Assembly (NCBI GenBank): GCA_048201935.1
Contig: DBFBGR010000004.1
Coordinates: 1 to 64,000 of the forward strand
Length of the DNA: 64,000 nt
From: MGBC124762 sp048201935
GTDB taxonomy: Bacteria; Bacillota; Clostridia; Oscillospirales; Oscillospiraceae
Direction of reading: 5' to 3'
Positions 28,286-39,600 of this stretch are shown one piece after another. The notes beneath the pieces are model-generated. The model was not told where the DNA came from. It saw nothing but the letters and a program-made list of their open reading frames with translations, and searched no databases. The position numbers and the translations under genes were made by a program. Positions within the stretch are counted from its first letter, which is position 1. Each line of letters opens with the position of its first letter.

Positions 28286-28326
28286 AAAAAAGAGCTCTTC
28301 TCCTACCGGGAGAAGGGCTCTTTTTT
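28286..28326 (+). terminator. strong intrinsic terminator ending the exporter operon
   Basis: AAAAAAGAGC-T-CTTCTCC and GGAGAAG-G-GCTCTTTTTT make a long stem around a short loop, ending in six T. It separates the operon from the giant gene. Confidence 0.92.
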
Positions 28327-28516
28327 GCCAGGACACAAGGAAAACAGAAATCGGAATGATTTCTAATTAAAAGTTTTCAGTTGACATAAGGAGATGGGAA
28401 CTTTTCGCATTTTTTGTCGTCAAAGGGAGGGACACGCCCAAGGGAAAAATAGCCCCCGAATTTCCATTTTCTAACGATTCCATGGAAAAACCCTGAAAAA
28501 ATCTCGAAAAAGGGGG
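28327..28516. other. AT-richer intergenic stretch, no gene seen
   Basis: 190 bases clearly lower in GC than the surroundings, with several A-runs and a stray TTGACA (28381-28386) that lacks a fitting -10. No open frame with a ribosome site. It may hold upstream control sites for the giant gene, but none can be named. Confidence 0.5.
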
Positions 28517-28545
28517 TTGCATTTTTCAATGGGTTGTGCCATAAT
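28517..28545 (+). promoter_or_regulatory. promoter of the giant RCC1-repeat gene
   Basis: TTGCAT (28517-28522), a 17-base spacer and CATAAT (28540-28545) preceded by TG, an extended -10. The predicted start at about 28552 leaves a leader of about 130 nt before the GTG start codon. Confidence 0.7.
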
Positions 28546-28555
28546 GTGCCTGTAA

Positions 28556-28628
28556 GAATGGCCATCCAAGGGATGACTGCGCCCTTTTGCGGGCAGACAC
28601 CCACAATATCTTGTGGTTTTGGCCATTC
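28556..28628 (+). ncRNA. structured multi-hairpin 5' leader RNA of the giant gene
   Basis: GAATGGCCA (28556-28564) pairs with TGGCCATTC (28620-28628), closing a domain that begins about four bases after the predicted transcript start. Inside are three small hairpins: ATCC/GGAT (28564-28574), CTGC-g-CC/GGGCAG (28577-28596) and CCACAA/TTGTGG (28601-28616). This is a closed junction-type fold. No riboswitch class was recognised. A nine-base direct repeat CACAATATC lies inside (28602-28610) and just after it (28633-28641). Regulatory role is inferred from position. Confidence 0.5.
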
Positions 28629-28680
28629 AGAACACAATATCGTCCATTTCTCTATACTATATAAGAAAGGAGTGAGGATC

Positions 28681-30690
28681 GTGGACGTGGACCTGAGTCT
28701 GTGGAAACAGCTGGGCAAGCGGATCGTTGGCGGCATTTTGGCCTTTTCCATGATCCTCTCTCTGTTCACCACCGCCGCGGCGGCCACCATCACCACCGAG
28801 GACCCCGACCAGAACGTGACGGTGGAGCAGCCCGGCGACACCACCACCGAGCCCGACGACAACACCACCGAACCCGGTGAAGGCGACGACGAGCCCGCCG
28901 AAGAGCCTGAGTACATCGCGCCTCTGGTGCTGGACCGCACCGCCATCGGCTTTACCAGCGACATGAAGGAAGTCCGGGTCACCGCCACGGTCACCGACAT
29001 CCGCTACCTGGGCAAGCTGGAGAGCCTGGAGGAGTTCGCGTCCTTCTTCCCCGGGGACGTGGACCTGGACCAGTGCGCCTATCTCACCGAGGACTACCGC
29101 CAGGCCATCGCCGCCATGCCCGAGGCGGAGCGGCGCGCCCTGCGCCGGTCGGCCATGACCAAGCTGGACGTGACCGAGCAGTTCGTGTGGGAGACCGTCT
29201 ACGCCGGGTACGACTTCAAGGACTACATCGACATCGAGATCCTGGACTGGGGCGTGGTGGACGCCAGCGAGAGCATGGCTCCCTCCATCACCTGCACCGC
29301 GCTTGTGAAGTGGGTGGGTCCCACCAACGCCGTGGCCCAGGTCACCGGCAATTCCTCCGGGGCCTCCATGATCTCTCCCAACGGCTCCAACATCCAGGAC
29401 CTGGTGAGCTCCACCGAGCCCACCCAGACCGGCACCAAGAGCGTGACCGATGAGTCCAAGGAGGTCCAGGAGTTCCTCTATGAGATGTATAAGGAGGGCG
29501 GACTGACCCAGTCCAACTCCGTCTACGACCTGACCCCCTTCGAGGAGCGGGCCAAGGCCGAGGGCATCACCGTGGGCGAGGGCTCCGGCGCGCAGTTGGA
29601 CGTGGACCAGCTTTTGGCCCAGGCCCAGCAGGAGGTCCAGCGGCAGCTCCAGGCCCAGGACCAGGCCGAGGACCAGGAGAAGACCGAGGACCCCGGCGAG
29701 GAGTTCTCCCTCTTCGGTTCCGGGGCCGACAAGGTCCAGGCCTCCGTGGTGCTGGACGACAAGGATAACAACAACAACGACAGCAGCGAGCAGGCCGAGG
29801 CCGCGCCCGCCGGTGATACTGCCCAGACCCCCCAGGTCACCGACCCCGAGCCGGTGGCCGACGAGAAGGTGGAGCCTCCCGAGGAGGCCGACGCCGCTCC
29901 CGTGCCCCAGAGCGACGAGGGCATTGCCCTCCACAGCGACGCCCCCGAGGCGCCCACTGGGGACGACGATCAGAATACACCTATATATAATAAGGAAGAG
30001 ACCGACGAAAATGGCGACAGCGGCGACGCTGCCGCCACCGGCGCTTCCTCCGAGACCCCTGAGAAGGCCGAGGCCGACAAGACCCCCACCACCCCCGACA
30101 ACTCCAACGGTGGCGCGAACATCGACAGCGCCAACGGCAATAAGACCCTGGACCAGGTCCTTAGCCAGTTGGGCGCCACCACCGGCGGCTCCACCATCGT
30201 GCCCCAGCAGGGCGGCGTGTCCGCCTCGGGCGTGAAGGGCGGCGACAAGGTGGCCGATAAGCTCACCCGGGACGAGGAGGACCAGTACGGCGAGGAGACT
30301 GTGGTCAAGACCGCCGTGGTCAGCCCCACCATCGACGCCACCGGCAGCATGATGTATCAGGTCTATTTCGGCGTGCGTGTGCCCGAGGCCGACCTGGTCA
30401 CCTACGGCATGGCCTACTTCATGGGCGCGGCCACCGTGCCCAACAAGCCCAACGACACCCAGACCGACGTGGACAAGGACGACAAGAAGGACGACGGCGA
30501 GAAGTCCGAGGACCCGGTCACCGACAAGACTGACACCCCCGAGGAGAACAAGAATCCCGCCGGCGACGCCACCACCGGCGACACCTATGGTCTCACCGCC
30601 AGCAACGACCCCAGCGACGCGGAGCTGGAGGCTCTGTTCAACATCCAGAACCAGGGCCCGGGCCGCTTTGGCGGCAACGCCAACGACATC
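28681..30690 (+). other. N-terminal part of the giant protein: signal peptide and acidic linkers
   Basis: Residues 1-34: signal peptide. Residues 35-80: Thr/Asp/Glu/Pro-rich spacer. Residues 80-260: a folded-looking segment (YIAPLVLDRTAIGFTSDMKE ... LVKWVGPTNAV). Residues about 310-510: Gln/Glu/Asp/Pro-rich low complexity with a possible coiled coil (LLAQAQQEVQRQLQAQDQ). Residues 540-580: a beta-rich segment (SMMYQVYFGVRVPEADLVTY). Residues 585-650: a second Asp/Lys/Glu-rich linker. No known domain recognised. Confidence 0.7.
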
Positions 30691-33600
30691 TACCACATCC
30701 GCATCTTCGTGGACAGCGTGTGCGACGTTTCTCCCTTCCTGTCCAGCGCGCTGGACGGCTACCGCAATCCCGGCAGCACCCGCCCGGTGCTGTACTCCGT
30801 GCTGGACCCCCGGGTGGCCAGCATTGACCAAAACGGTCGCGTCACCGCGTTGCGGGAGGGCCGCACCGCCGTCTACGCCAGCGCGGCCGGCGCCACCGGC
30901 GGCGATGTGTACGCCGTGCTCCAGTTGGAGGTCCGGGGCCGCTTCACCCTCAGCTCCGGCCCGGCCATCGACCCCGACGCCACCGGCGGCTACTCCCCCA
31001 AGACCGCCATCCCCCAGATCTCCGCGGGCTCGCTGCACTCCCTGGCCCTGAAGGCCGACGGCAGTGTGTGGGCCTGGGGCCAGGCCCCCAGTGGCACCAA
31101 CGCCATGGGCAGCAAGCACGCCGGCACCGTCCGCACCCCCGAGCCCATCTACATGGTCACCTCCAACGGCGTGGCCGCGCCCATGACGGGCATCGTCATG
31201 GTGGCCGCCGGGCTGAACTACTCGCTGGCGCTGACCACCGAGGGCCAGGTGTACGCCTGGGGCGTGAACAGCCGGGGCCAGACCGGCGTGGGCCAGAGCG
31301 TGGCCACCAAGTCCATCGCCGACCCCACCCTGGTCCGCGGGCCCAAGGAGGCCGACAGCAACACCAAGGACGGCTACCTGTGCAACATCGTCGCCATCTC
31401 CGCGGGCGCCAACCACGCCCTGGCCCTGGCGGCCGACGGCACGGTGTACGCCTGGGGCGAGGGCACCTATGGCCAGTTGGGCGTCGCCACCGACGACCTG
31501 GAGCAGACCGAGGAGTCCGGCCACGAGGTCTTCTATAGTCCCTACCCCGTGGTGGTCCGGGACGAGGACGGCAAGCCCCTGAAGAACATCGTCTCCATCG
31601 CCGCCGGCGGCTCCGCCTCGGTGGCCCTCAATGTCCGGGGCGAGGTCTTCACCTGGGGCGACAACCGCCGCGGCCAGTTGGGCCAGAACAAGGACCCCGA
31701 GGAGAGCGTGGGCGGCGCCAACGACGCCAACCTTAAGAGCGACGCCGCCACCCAGTTGGACATGTACCAGCTCTACACCAAGGGCGGCAGCGAGCCGGTC
31801 TACAAGACCGGCTTCAACGGCGTGGTCGCCATCAATGCCGGCGGCGGCGCCGCCGTCCGCCGCACCGACGAGAACTCCGGCGAGGTCATCAGCAACAGCT
31901 ACGGTCACGTGCTGGCGGTGAAGGCCGACCTGCGGGTGGACTACGACGAGGCCAACAACCCCGTCCAGGTGGACGAGACCACCGTCTTCGGCTGGGGCGC
32001 CAACGGCTACGGCCAGGTGGGTGACTCCTCGGCCCAGCCCGAGAGCGGCAAGATCGACGCCACCCACGTGCTGCTGCCCCACGAGGCCATCTACCCCAAC
32101 GCCAACACCACCCAGGTCCGTACCGTGGCGGTGGACGCGGGCACCAACCACTCCCTGGCCATCACCCGGGAGATCCCGCTGGTGGACGACGACCCCGACG
32201 ACAACATCGCCGCCGTTCCCGACCCCAACGCCGATCCTACCTATTATACATATGGCTGGGGCTACGACGAGCGTGGCCAGTTGGGCCAGGGCCGGGGCTC
32301 CGGCGACGTGAACGGCTCCAGCGGCTCCACCAACTCCCAGCAGCGCACCCCCACCCGGATGCTCAAGGAGGACTACCCCGAGAACATCAAGCCGGGAGAC
32401 GACTATCAGTTCGTCTACGTCCAGGACAGCCAGGGCGTGTCCGCGGGCAACTCCTTCTCCATCCTTTGGGATGAAGCCGGCGAGGTCTTTGGCACCGGTC
32501 ATAACTTCAACTTCCAGTTGGGCGCGCCCAGCCTTCGGATCTTGGAGAACGGCGGCGGCGAGAGCGCCAGCGTGCCCGTCCGGGTCGGCTACGGCGTGAG
32601 CAAGAACCTCATCTATGATAAGGTGTGGGTCTTCACCACCATGACCGACGAGGACACCGGCGAGACCAGCACCCAGCTCACCGCCCGCTACGCCGTCCAG
32701 CCCGACACCGTCCCCGTGGCCGGCGAGCCCGGCGACAGCGCCATCGCCTCCAACGTGGCCAGCGTGCCCGTGTCCCAGCTGGTGCAGATCGACGTTACCG
32801 ACAACGACCAGGACGCCCAGGAGCTGATGGAGCTCACCGACGAGCAGTTCGTAGCTTTGAAGGGCGTCAGCATGGAGTACGGCATCACCCTCACCGACCA
32901 GCAGTTCGCCGTGGTCTTCAAGAGCGGCATGAAGCGCTACTACTCCGTGGGCTTCAACATCTCCGAGCGCGACCGGGCCGTGCCCAGCGCCGACGGCAGC
33001 GATATGATCTACGGCCATACCGACAAGGCCGAGGTGCCCAATCTGGACATCACCGACACCCGGGACCACCAGGTCCCCGCCGAGCGCAGCGAAGAGGACC
33101 AGGTGCCCTGGCTGCTGCTGGACCGGAACAACGCCGTGCTGGAGCCCACCGAGCTTAAGGATGTCACCTCCATCGTGGGTATCGTGGAGGACGCCCCCGA
33201 TGTGGACATCAACGGCGTGTACGCCGGTAAGTTGAAGGTCACCATCAACGACGCCAACAACTTTGCCACCCCCATGGTGGCCACGGGCGAGAACTTCACC
33301 GTGGCGCTGAAGTCCGACGGTACCGTCTGGGCTTGGGGCGACAATACATATGGACAGTTGGGCACCGGCCTGACCTATGAGCAACTGCCCTACGCTCCGT
33401 ACCCCATGCGGGTCACGGGCCTGGGCACCCGGGACACCCTGCCTGTCATGAGCAGACTCACGTTGATCAAAGAGATCGCCGTGGGCTATCGCCATGTCCT
33501 GGCTCGCACCGCCGACGGCGCGGTGTACGCCTGGGGCGACAACTCCCGTGGTCAGCTTGGTCAGGGCGAGACCATCGCCGTGGGCACCGGCAAGAAGGAC

Positions 33601-36600
33601 CCCAGCCAGAAGTTTGACGACACCGTGGAGGAGCCCCAGTTCCGGGACGAGACCGGCGCGCTGGTGCCTCTGGCCAGCACGGGGAGTTGCTATCCCATCC
33701 AGGTCACCGGCGGCACCAACTCCGAGACCTCCGGCAGCAGCTACCTCATGGGCGCCACCGCCATCGGCGCGGGCGGCTACCACTCCATGGCGGTGGTCAG
33801 CGACACCGGCTATGTCTACACCTGGGGCGATAACTCCCGGGCCCAGTTGGGCACGGGCTATGTGGTCAACGCCGTGGGCACCCTGCGGACCTACCCCGAC
33901 ATGGTGGTCCGGGACCTGAACGGCACCAGCACCGAGAGCAAGTACCTCACCCACGCCGAGTCCGTCATCGGCGGTGGCCGGCACTCCCTGGCCGTGGGCG
34001 CCTTCCCCTACGCCGGCTCCGACGCCTCCGGCGTTTCCGGCTCCGACGCGGTCAGCGTGGCGGCCTGGGGCGACAACACCTTCGGCCAGCTTGGCATCAA
34101 CCACCGCCAGGACTATGACGACGGCATCTACTGCGGCATCGCCGTGGAGTATATGAAGGCCCAGGACGACCGGCTCATCGACAGCGTGCTCAAGGCCGCC
34201 GCTGGCGAGTACCACACCGTGCTGCTCCTCCGGGGCGATCCCATTAAGGGCGGCAGCGTCTACGTGGCGGGCCGGTACGACGAGGGCCAGTGCGGCATGG
34301 CCGCCGACACCGACGTGGCCGACTCCCGGGAGACCTTCTTAAAGTACTGCGAGCCCTTGCCCGACCCCGACACCAAGCAGGCGGTGAGCGCGGTGGACAT
34401 CGCCGCGGGCAAGTACCATACCGTCATCCTCACCGGTAAGCGCGAGGAGATGACCGAGGACGCCAGTGCTCTGGGGCCCATCATCGAGAGCGAGATCTAT
34501 GTCTTCGGCGCCAACACCGCCGGCCAGCAGGGCTACGGCGCGGTGAACGCCGACGGCAATTACCGCACCTCCAGCACCATGGTCCAGACCGGCAACAACA
34601 AGTACGCTTATACCCAGAACCACATCGTCAAGCCCGCCAGCGTCAAGGGCGTGGTCACCAGCCTGTCTGCCGGCGGCGAGCACACCGTGGCGCTGACCGA
34701 CCTGGGCGAGGTCTTCTCCTGGGGCAAGAACGAGCAGGGCCAGTTGGGCGAAATGTCCCTGGTGGACCGCGCCGCCACCAGCCAGTCCGGTTTCGACGAG
34801 GCCTACATCCCCGTGGTCTCCGGCGTGGTGAACTACGGCGGCAGCAAGCAGTACGATGTTCGTATGGAGACCCACCAGAACTCGGTGCGCTGGGACGACA
34901 AGACCGAGCTGGGCGATACTTATAATGTATGCGACTACCTGCTGTGGCCCAACCTGCCCACCAAGTGGGGCAGCTCTCCCAACGAGCTGAGCGCGGCCGA
35001 CTACGCCGCCTATCCTTATAAACTGGTCAAGACCATCGAGAAGGACAACGACTACTATACCCACTATGACGCCGCCGGGGTCTACGGTGGTAGCTACACC
35101 ATCTGGTCCAAGGCCGCCGGCGAGCAGTGGAAGGACACCGGCACCGAGGTGAAGGTTGGCAAGGGCATCGACTTTACAAAGACCCCCGCCGTCATCAACT
35201 TCTTCTCCATCGAATTTGAAGCTGCCGACGTGAAGCCCGGCAAGCCTGACAGCTCCACCATCCGGGTGTTCTACACCGTGGGCGGCATCAAGACCGAGGT
35301 CCACTCCGGCGACAGCGTCTGGGGCGGCGGCAAGCTGGAGGCCATCGCCCAGGGCAACAGCGGCGTGGTCCCCGACTACACCTACGATTGGAAGGTCTGG
35401 CTGGGCAAGGGCGCGGACCGTCACCTGGGCGTGGAGCGCGTGGGCGACGGCGATGGCGACTACACCACCAGCGTAGAGATGCGTGAGCCGAACCGTGGCG
35501 AGGGTGACACCACGCCGCCCTCCGACAGCGAAAAGGCCACCATGGACGGCCACATGGTCATCGATTCCCTGGGCAGCGCCGTGGAGATCCTGGTCAACGT
35601 GGACGACCCCGAGCAGTTTGACATGACCCTCAACGTCCGCCTGGACGACAAGGCCTGGACCGACAGCGACCGTAAGCTCTTCCTGAAGAGCTCGTATATC
35701 ACTGTGCCCCTGGTGCAGGACGCCAACCAGGGCAACCGCTACAGCGCCAGCGACGTGCCCGAGGGCACCTACACCGTGTGGGAGTATCAGCAGACCGCCT
35801 CCGGCGCGGGCTACGATCCCGCCTCCAAGCTCATCCTGGACCCCACCCTCTGCCTGGAGGGCCCACTGCAGATCACCATCCGCCGCGGCGACACCCCCGG
35901 CGCCGGTCCCAAGATCACCACCAACAGCGACACCGCCCCCAATGACGTGGCGCTGGATTACTATACCATGAACGCCGACATCCTGCCTGAGTACGGCGCG
36001 GCCTACGCTTGGCTGGACATCTCCTACGCCCGGCTCACCAAGGACGACAAGGGCGACGATGTCTATGTGGCCAACACCGCCAGTGAGTGGTCCGGCCTGC
36101 GGGGCAAGCCGGTGATGAAGAACGCGCCGCTCTATCTGGCCGCCAACGGCGTGACCTGTGAGGGCTTTATCGGCTCGCTCTTCCGTACCTACTGGCTGCC
36201 CGGCCCGGGCAGCGTGGACAGCACCACTGGCCTTGTGGATATGCCCGGCACCAGCTCCCTCAACCAGGGGCCCCGGGTCATCAAGGTGGCCAAGGCCACG
36301 GGCAAGGTAAACCTGCACGTGGTGATGAACGGCGGCGTGCAGGGGGACAACAACCGGGTCTCCTACATGGCCATCCAGCTTTTGAAGAACGACTTCCCCT
36401 GGGCCACCGCCGCCTCCGAGGGCTACCACGTCTACGCCGAGAGTGTGCTGGGCCGCAACAACAGCCGCGTGGAGCGCAAGGACCAGGTCTGGGCCAGCTA
36501 TGAGCTGACCCATCAGGGCAACGGCATCTTCGACACCAAGGCCCTGGGCAACATCCCCAACGACGTTTATAAGATCTACATCGGCTATCCCAACGGCGCC

Positions 36601-39600
36601 AAGATCCCCGTGGACACCAGCTACTTCACCCTGACCTCCAAGGGCTATACCGACGGCGGCATCTCCTCGCTGCCCGTGGTGCCCGACGCGGCCAAGGGCA
36701 CGGCCATGAAGGTGGACATGCGCGAGGTGGCCTACAGCATCACCGTCGCCAACCTGGACACCTCTGGCATGACCCGCAACACCGAGGCCTACATCCAGGT
36801 CATCAGCGGCTTCGACAGCTCCCTGGAGTACATGGACCAAAACGGCGACACCTTCCCCCTGGGCGGCTGGAATCCCAAGGGCTTGATCCTGGTCGCCCCC
36901 GACCAGGCCGCGCCGGACTATAACGTCAGCGTGGTGGAGACCATCCACGTGGTGGCCAACGGCACCGACACCGACCATCCCGCCACCGGCACCATCATCC
37001 TGCCCCGGGACAACGAGGCGGCCATCCAGATCCTGGGCTCCAACGCCGACGAGTTCCGGATCTCCGCCAGCGCCTCCACCATCGAGGCCACCACGGAGGA
37101 CCCCTACGACAACTTCGACTTCATCCAGGCCGACCCCCTGCCCCTGGGCTATCCCATGACCTTCAGCACCGTGAAGGAGCACCACAAGAACTTTGGCGGC
37201 GCCACCGACTATAGCTCTGTGGTCCGCGATCCCAACTACCCCAACGACGACAGCCAGAAGAACAACCACTCCGAGCCCTGGTATCTGGAGACCGGCACCG
37301 CCTTCTACATCTATGTCTATGGTAAGACCGACGCGGGCATCCAGGCCGGCGGCGAGAGTCAGGCCACCCTCAGCTCTGTGGACAAGAACATGGAGTTGGC
37401 CGGCTTGGACCTGGACTTCGACTTCTACGGCGTCTTCCGCGGCGACGGCGCGCAGTTCATGGACGCCGGTCCGGCGGTGGAGATCGAGAAGGAGGCCGTG
37501 GTGCCCGACCGCGTGCTGCCCAACTGGACCGATAAAGAGGTCAAGCTGCCCGACCTGTCGCTTGGCAACTACATCGAGCTGGTGGAGGGCGACACGGTGG
37601 ACATCGTGGGCACCGTGGAGAACTATATCCCCGACTTCCGTCTCCAGTACACCCCCACCCAGCAGCGCTACTACGTCAACAGCACCGAGAACCTGGCCGA
37701 CGGCCTGGGCCAGCTCTATCTGGGCAAGCCCGCCATGGAGATCCAGGTGGGCGAGACCGTGGACGGCAAGCCCATCATGGAGCCCAACCCCGAGCGCTAC
37801 GCCGAGGTGGTGGAGCTGCCCGTGCTGGACAGCAACGGCAACCCCACCGGCGAGACCTATAAGGAAGGCCGCGACGACCTCTGGGGCGGCGACACCGAAT
37901 ACCGTCTCCAGCTCAGCACCTCCGATCCCGAGGTGGTGAGCGTGGAGGGCTATACCCTCACCGCTGGGGCCAAGAACGGCACCGCCACCATCCGGGTCTA
38001 CAATCCTGTGACCCGGCATTCCGCCATGCTCACTGTCCACGTCCTCAACGTCATCAACGCCCAGGGCGTGGATGACAACGGCGAGCCCCTGGCCATGGAG
38101 TACGCCTACAAGTCCACCCCCGCTATCGCCTTGGGCGAGGACTTCTCCGTGGCCTTGAAGGCCGACGGCACGGTGTGGACCTGGGGCGACAATATGTACG
38201 GCCAGCTGGGCGTGGACCAGGAGCGGGACGTGACGCCCTACTCCAACGCGCCCCAGCCTGTGGTCACCGTCTCTGACAGCGGCATGGCCACCTCCATCCG
38301 CAACGTAGTCGCCATCGCCGCCGGCGCGCGCCATGCCGTGGCGCTGACCCGGGACGGTAAGGTCTACGTCTGGGGCGACAACACCTTCGGCCAGCTGGGC
38401 CGGGACCCCGCCGACTTCGCCATCCAGGAGAAGGACCTGGCCGGTGACGACCAGGTGGTGGGCTACATCAGCTACTCCGCCGTGGAGGCGAAGATCAAGG
38501 ACAACGACGGCAAGGACGTGGTGCTGGGCAAGGTGGTGGAGGTCGCCGCCGGTGACGGCTTCACCGTGGTCCGCACCGAGCGCAACACCGTCTGGGCCTG
38601 GGGCCGCAACGACAAGGGCCAACTGGGCATCGGCTACACCGGCGACGTTTTCGGCTTTGACCAGCTTCGTAAGGACAACGAGGAAGTGGTGGTCAACACC
38701 GGCGCCGACGGCAACGGCGGCCTCTTTGGCCAGCTCATCACCACCCTCTTTGCCGACGAGGTGGGCCAGGACAATGACCGCATCAGCGCCAAGGTGGGCC
38801 ACTTCACCCAGGAGAGTTTCTTTGACCGCGACCTGGACTGCGAGCTCAACGAGCGGCCCGCCTACGCCATTGGCGAGCCCTATTATCTGGACAGCTACTA
38901 TATCTATGCCAAGTACCTCTACGACCTGATCGCCTTTGTGGGCCGTCAGGAGCAGGCCCTCAACAGCGCCGGCGCGGTGGCCGACCTCTACCGCAACGGC
39001 AAGCTCATCATGCCCCTGGACGCTTACCGCGGCAACGAGATGCGCACCCAGCGCCAGTACATGCTGGCCATGGAGCTCTATCACGCGGCCCAGGAGTACC
39101 TGCTGGCCGCCCACAAGCGTATGTGCGAGGCCGACCAGGGCTACGCCGACAAGGGCGCGGAGACCTTCGTGCCGCTGGCCAACGACCTGGGCATCACCGG
39201 CGCGGACCCCGGCGACCTTTACGAGATGGACTGGGTCCTGGCCGCGCCCACCTTCAGCGGCATCAAGTGGTCCTATGAGGACTATGTGGAGGCCCTGGAG
39301 AAGTACGATCAGCGTATCGAGAACAAGACCTGGGTGGGCTGGCAGGGCGAGTATGTCTCCCCCAACAGCGCCGACAGCGACCGCTATGAGTCCGCCCCCA
39401 CCTTCTTCTATAAGGACGGCGAGGCCCTGGGGCTGCGGCAGTACACCTGGATCCCCCATCAGGTCATGGAGGGCCAGGCCGCCAGCAAGGGCTACTACCT
39501 CAGCGAGATCATGGCCATCTCCGCGGGCAACAGCCACGTGATGGCCCTGCGCAGCGACGGCTCTCTCTTCGCCTGGGGTGACAACACCTACGGCCAGTTG

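Noticed and set aside
28381..28408. TTGACA upstream of the giant gene as a second promoter
   Set aside because: No -10-like hexamer lies 16-18 bases downstream; the TTGCAT/CATAAT pair at 28517-28545 fits better.
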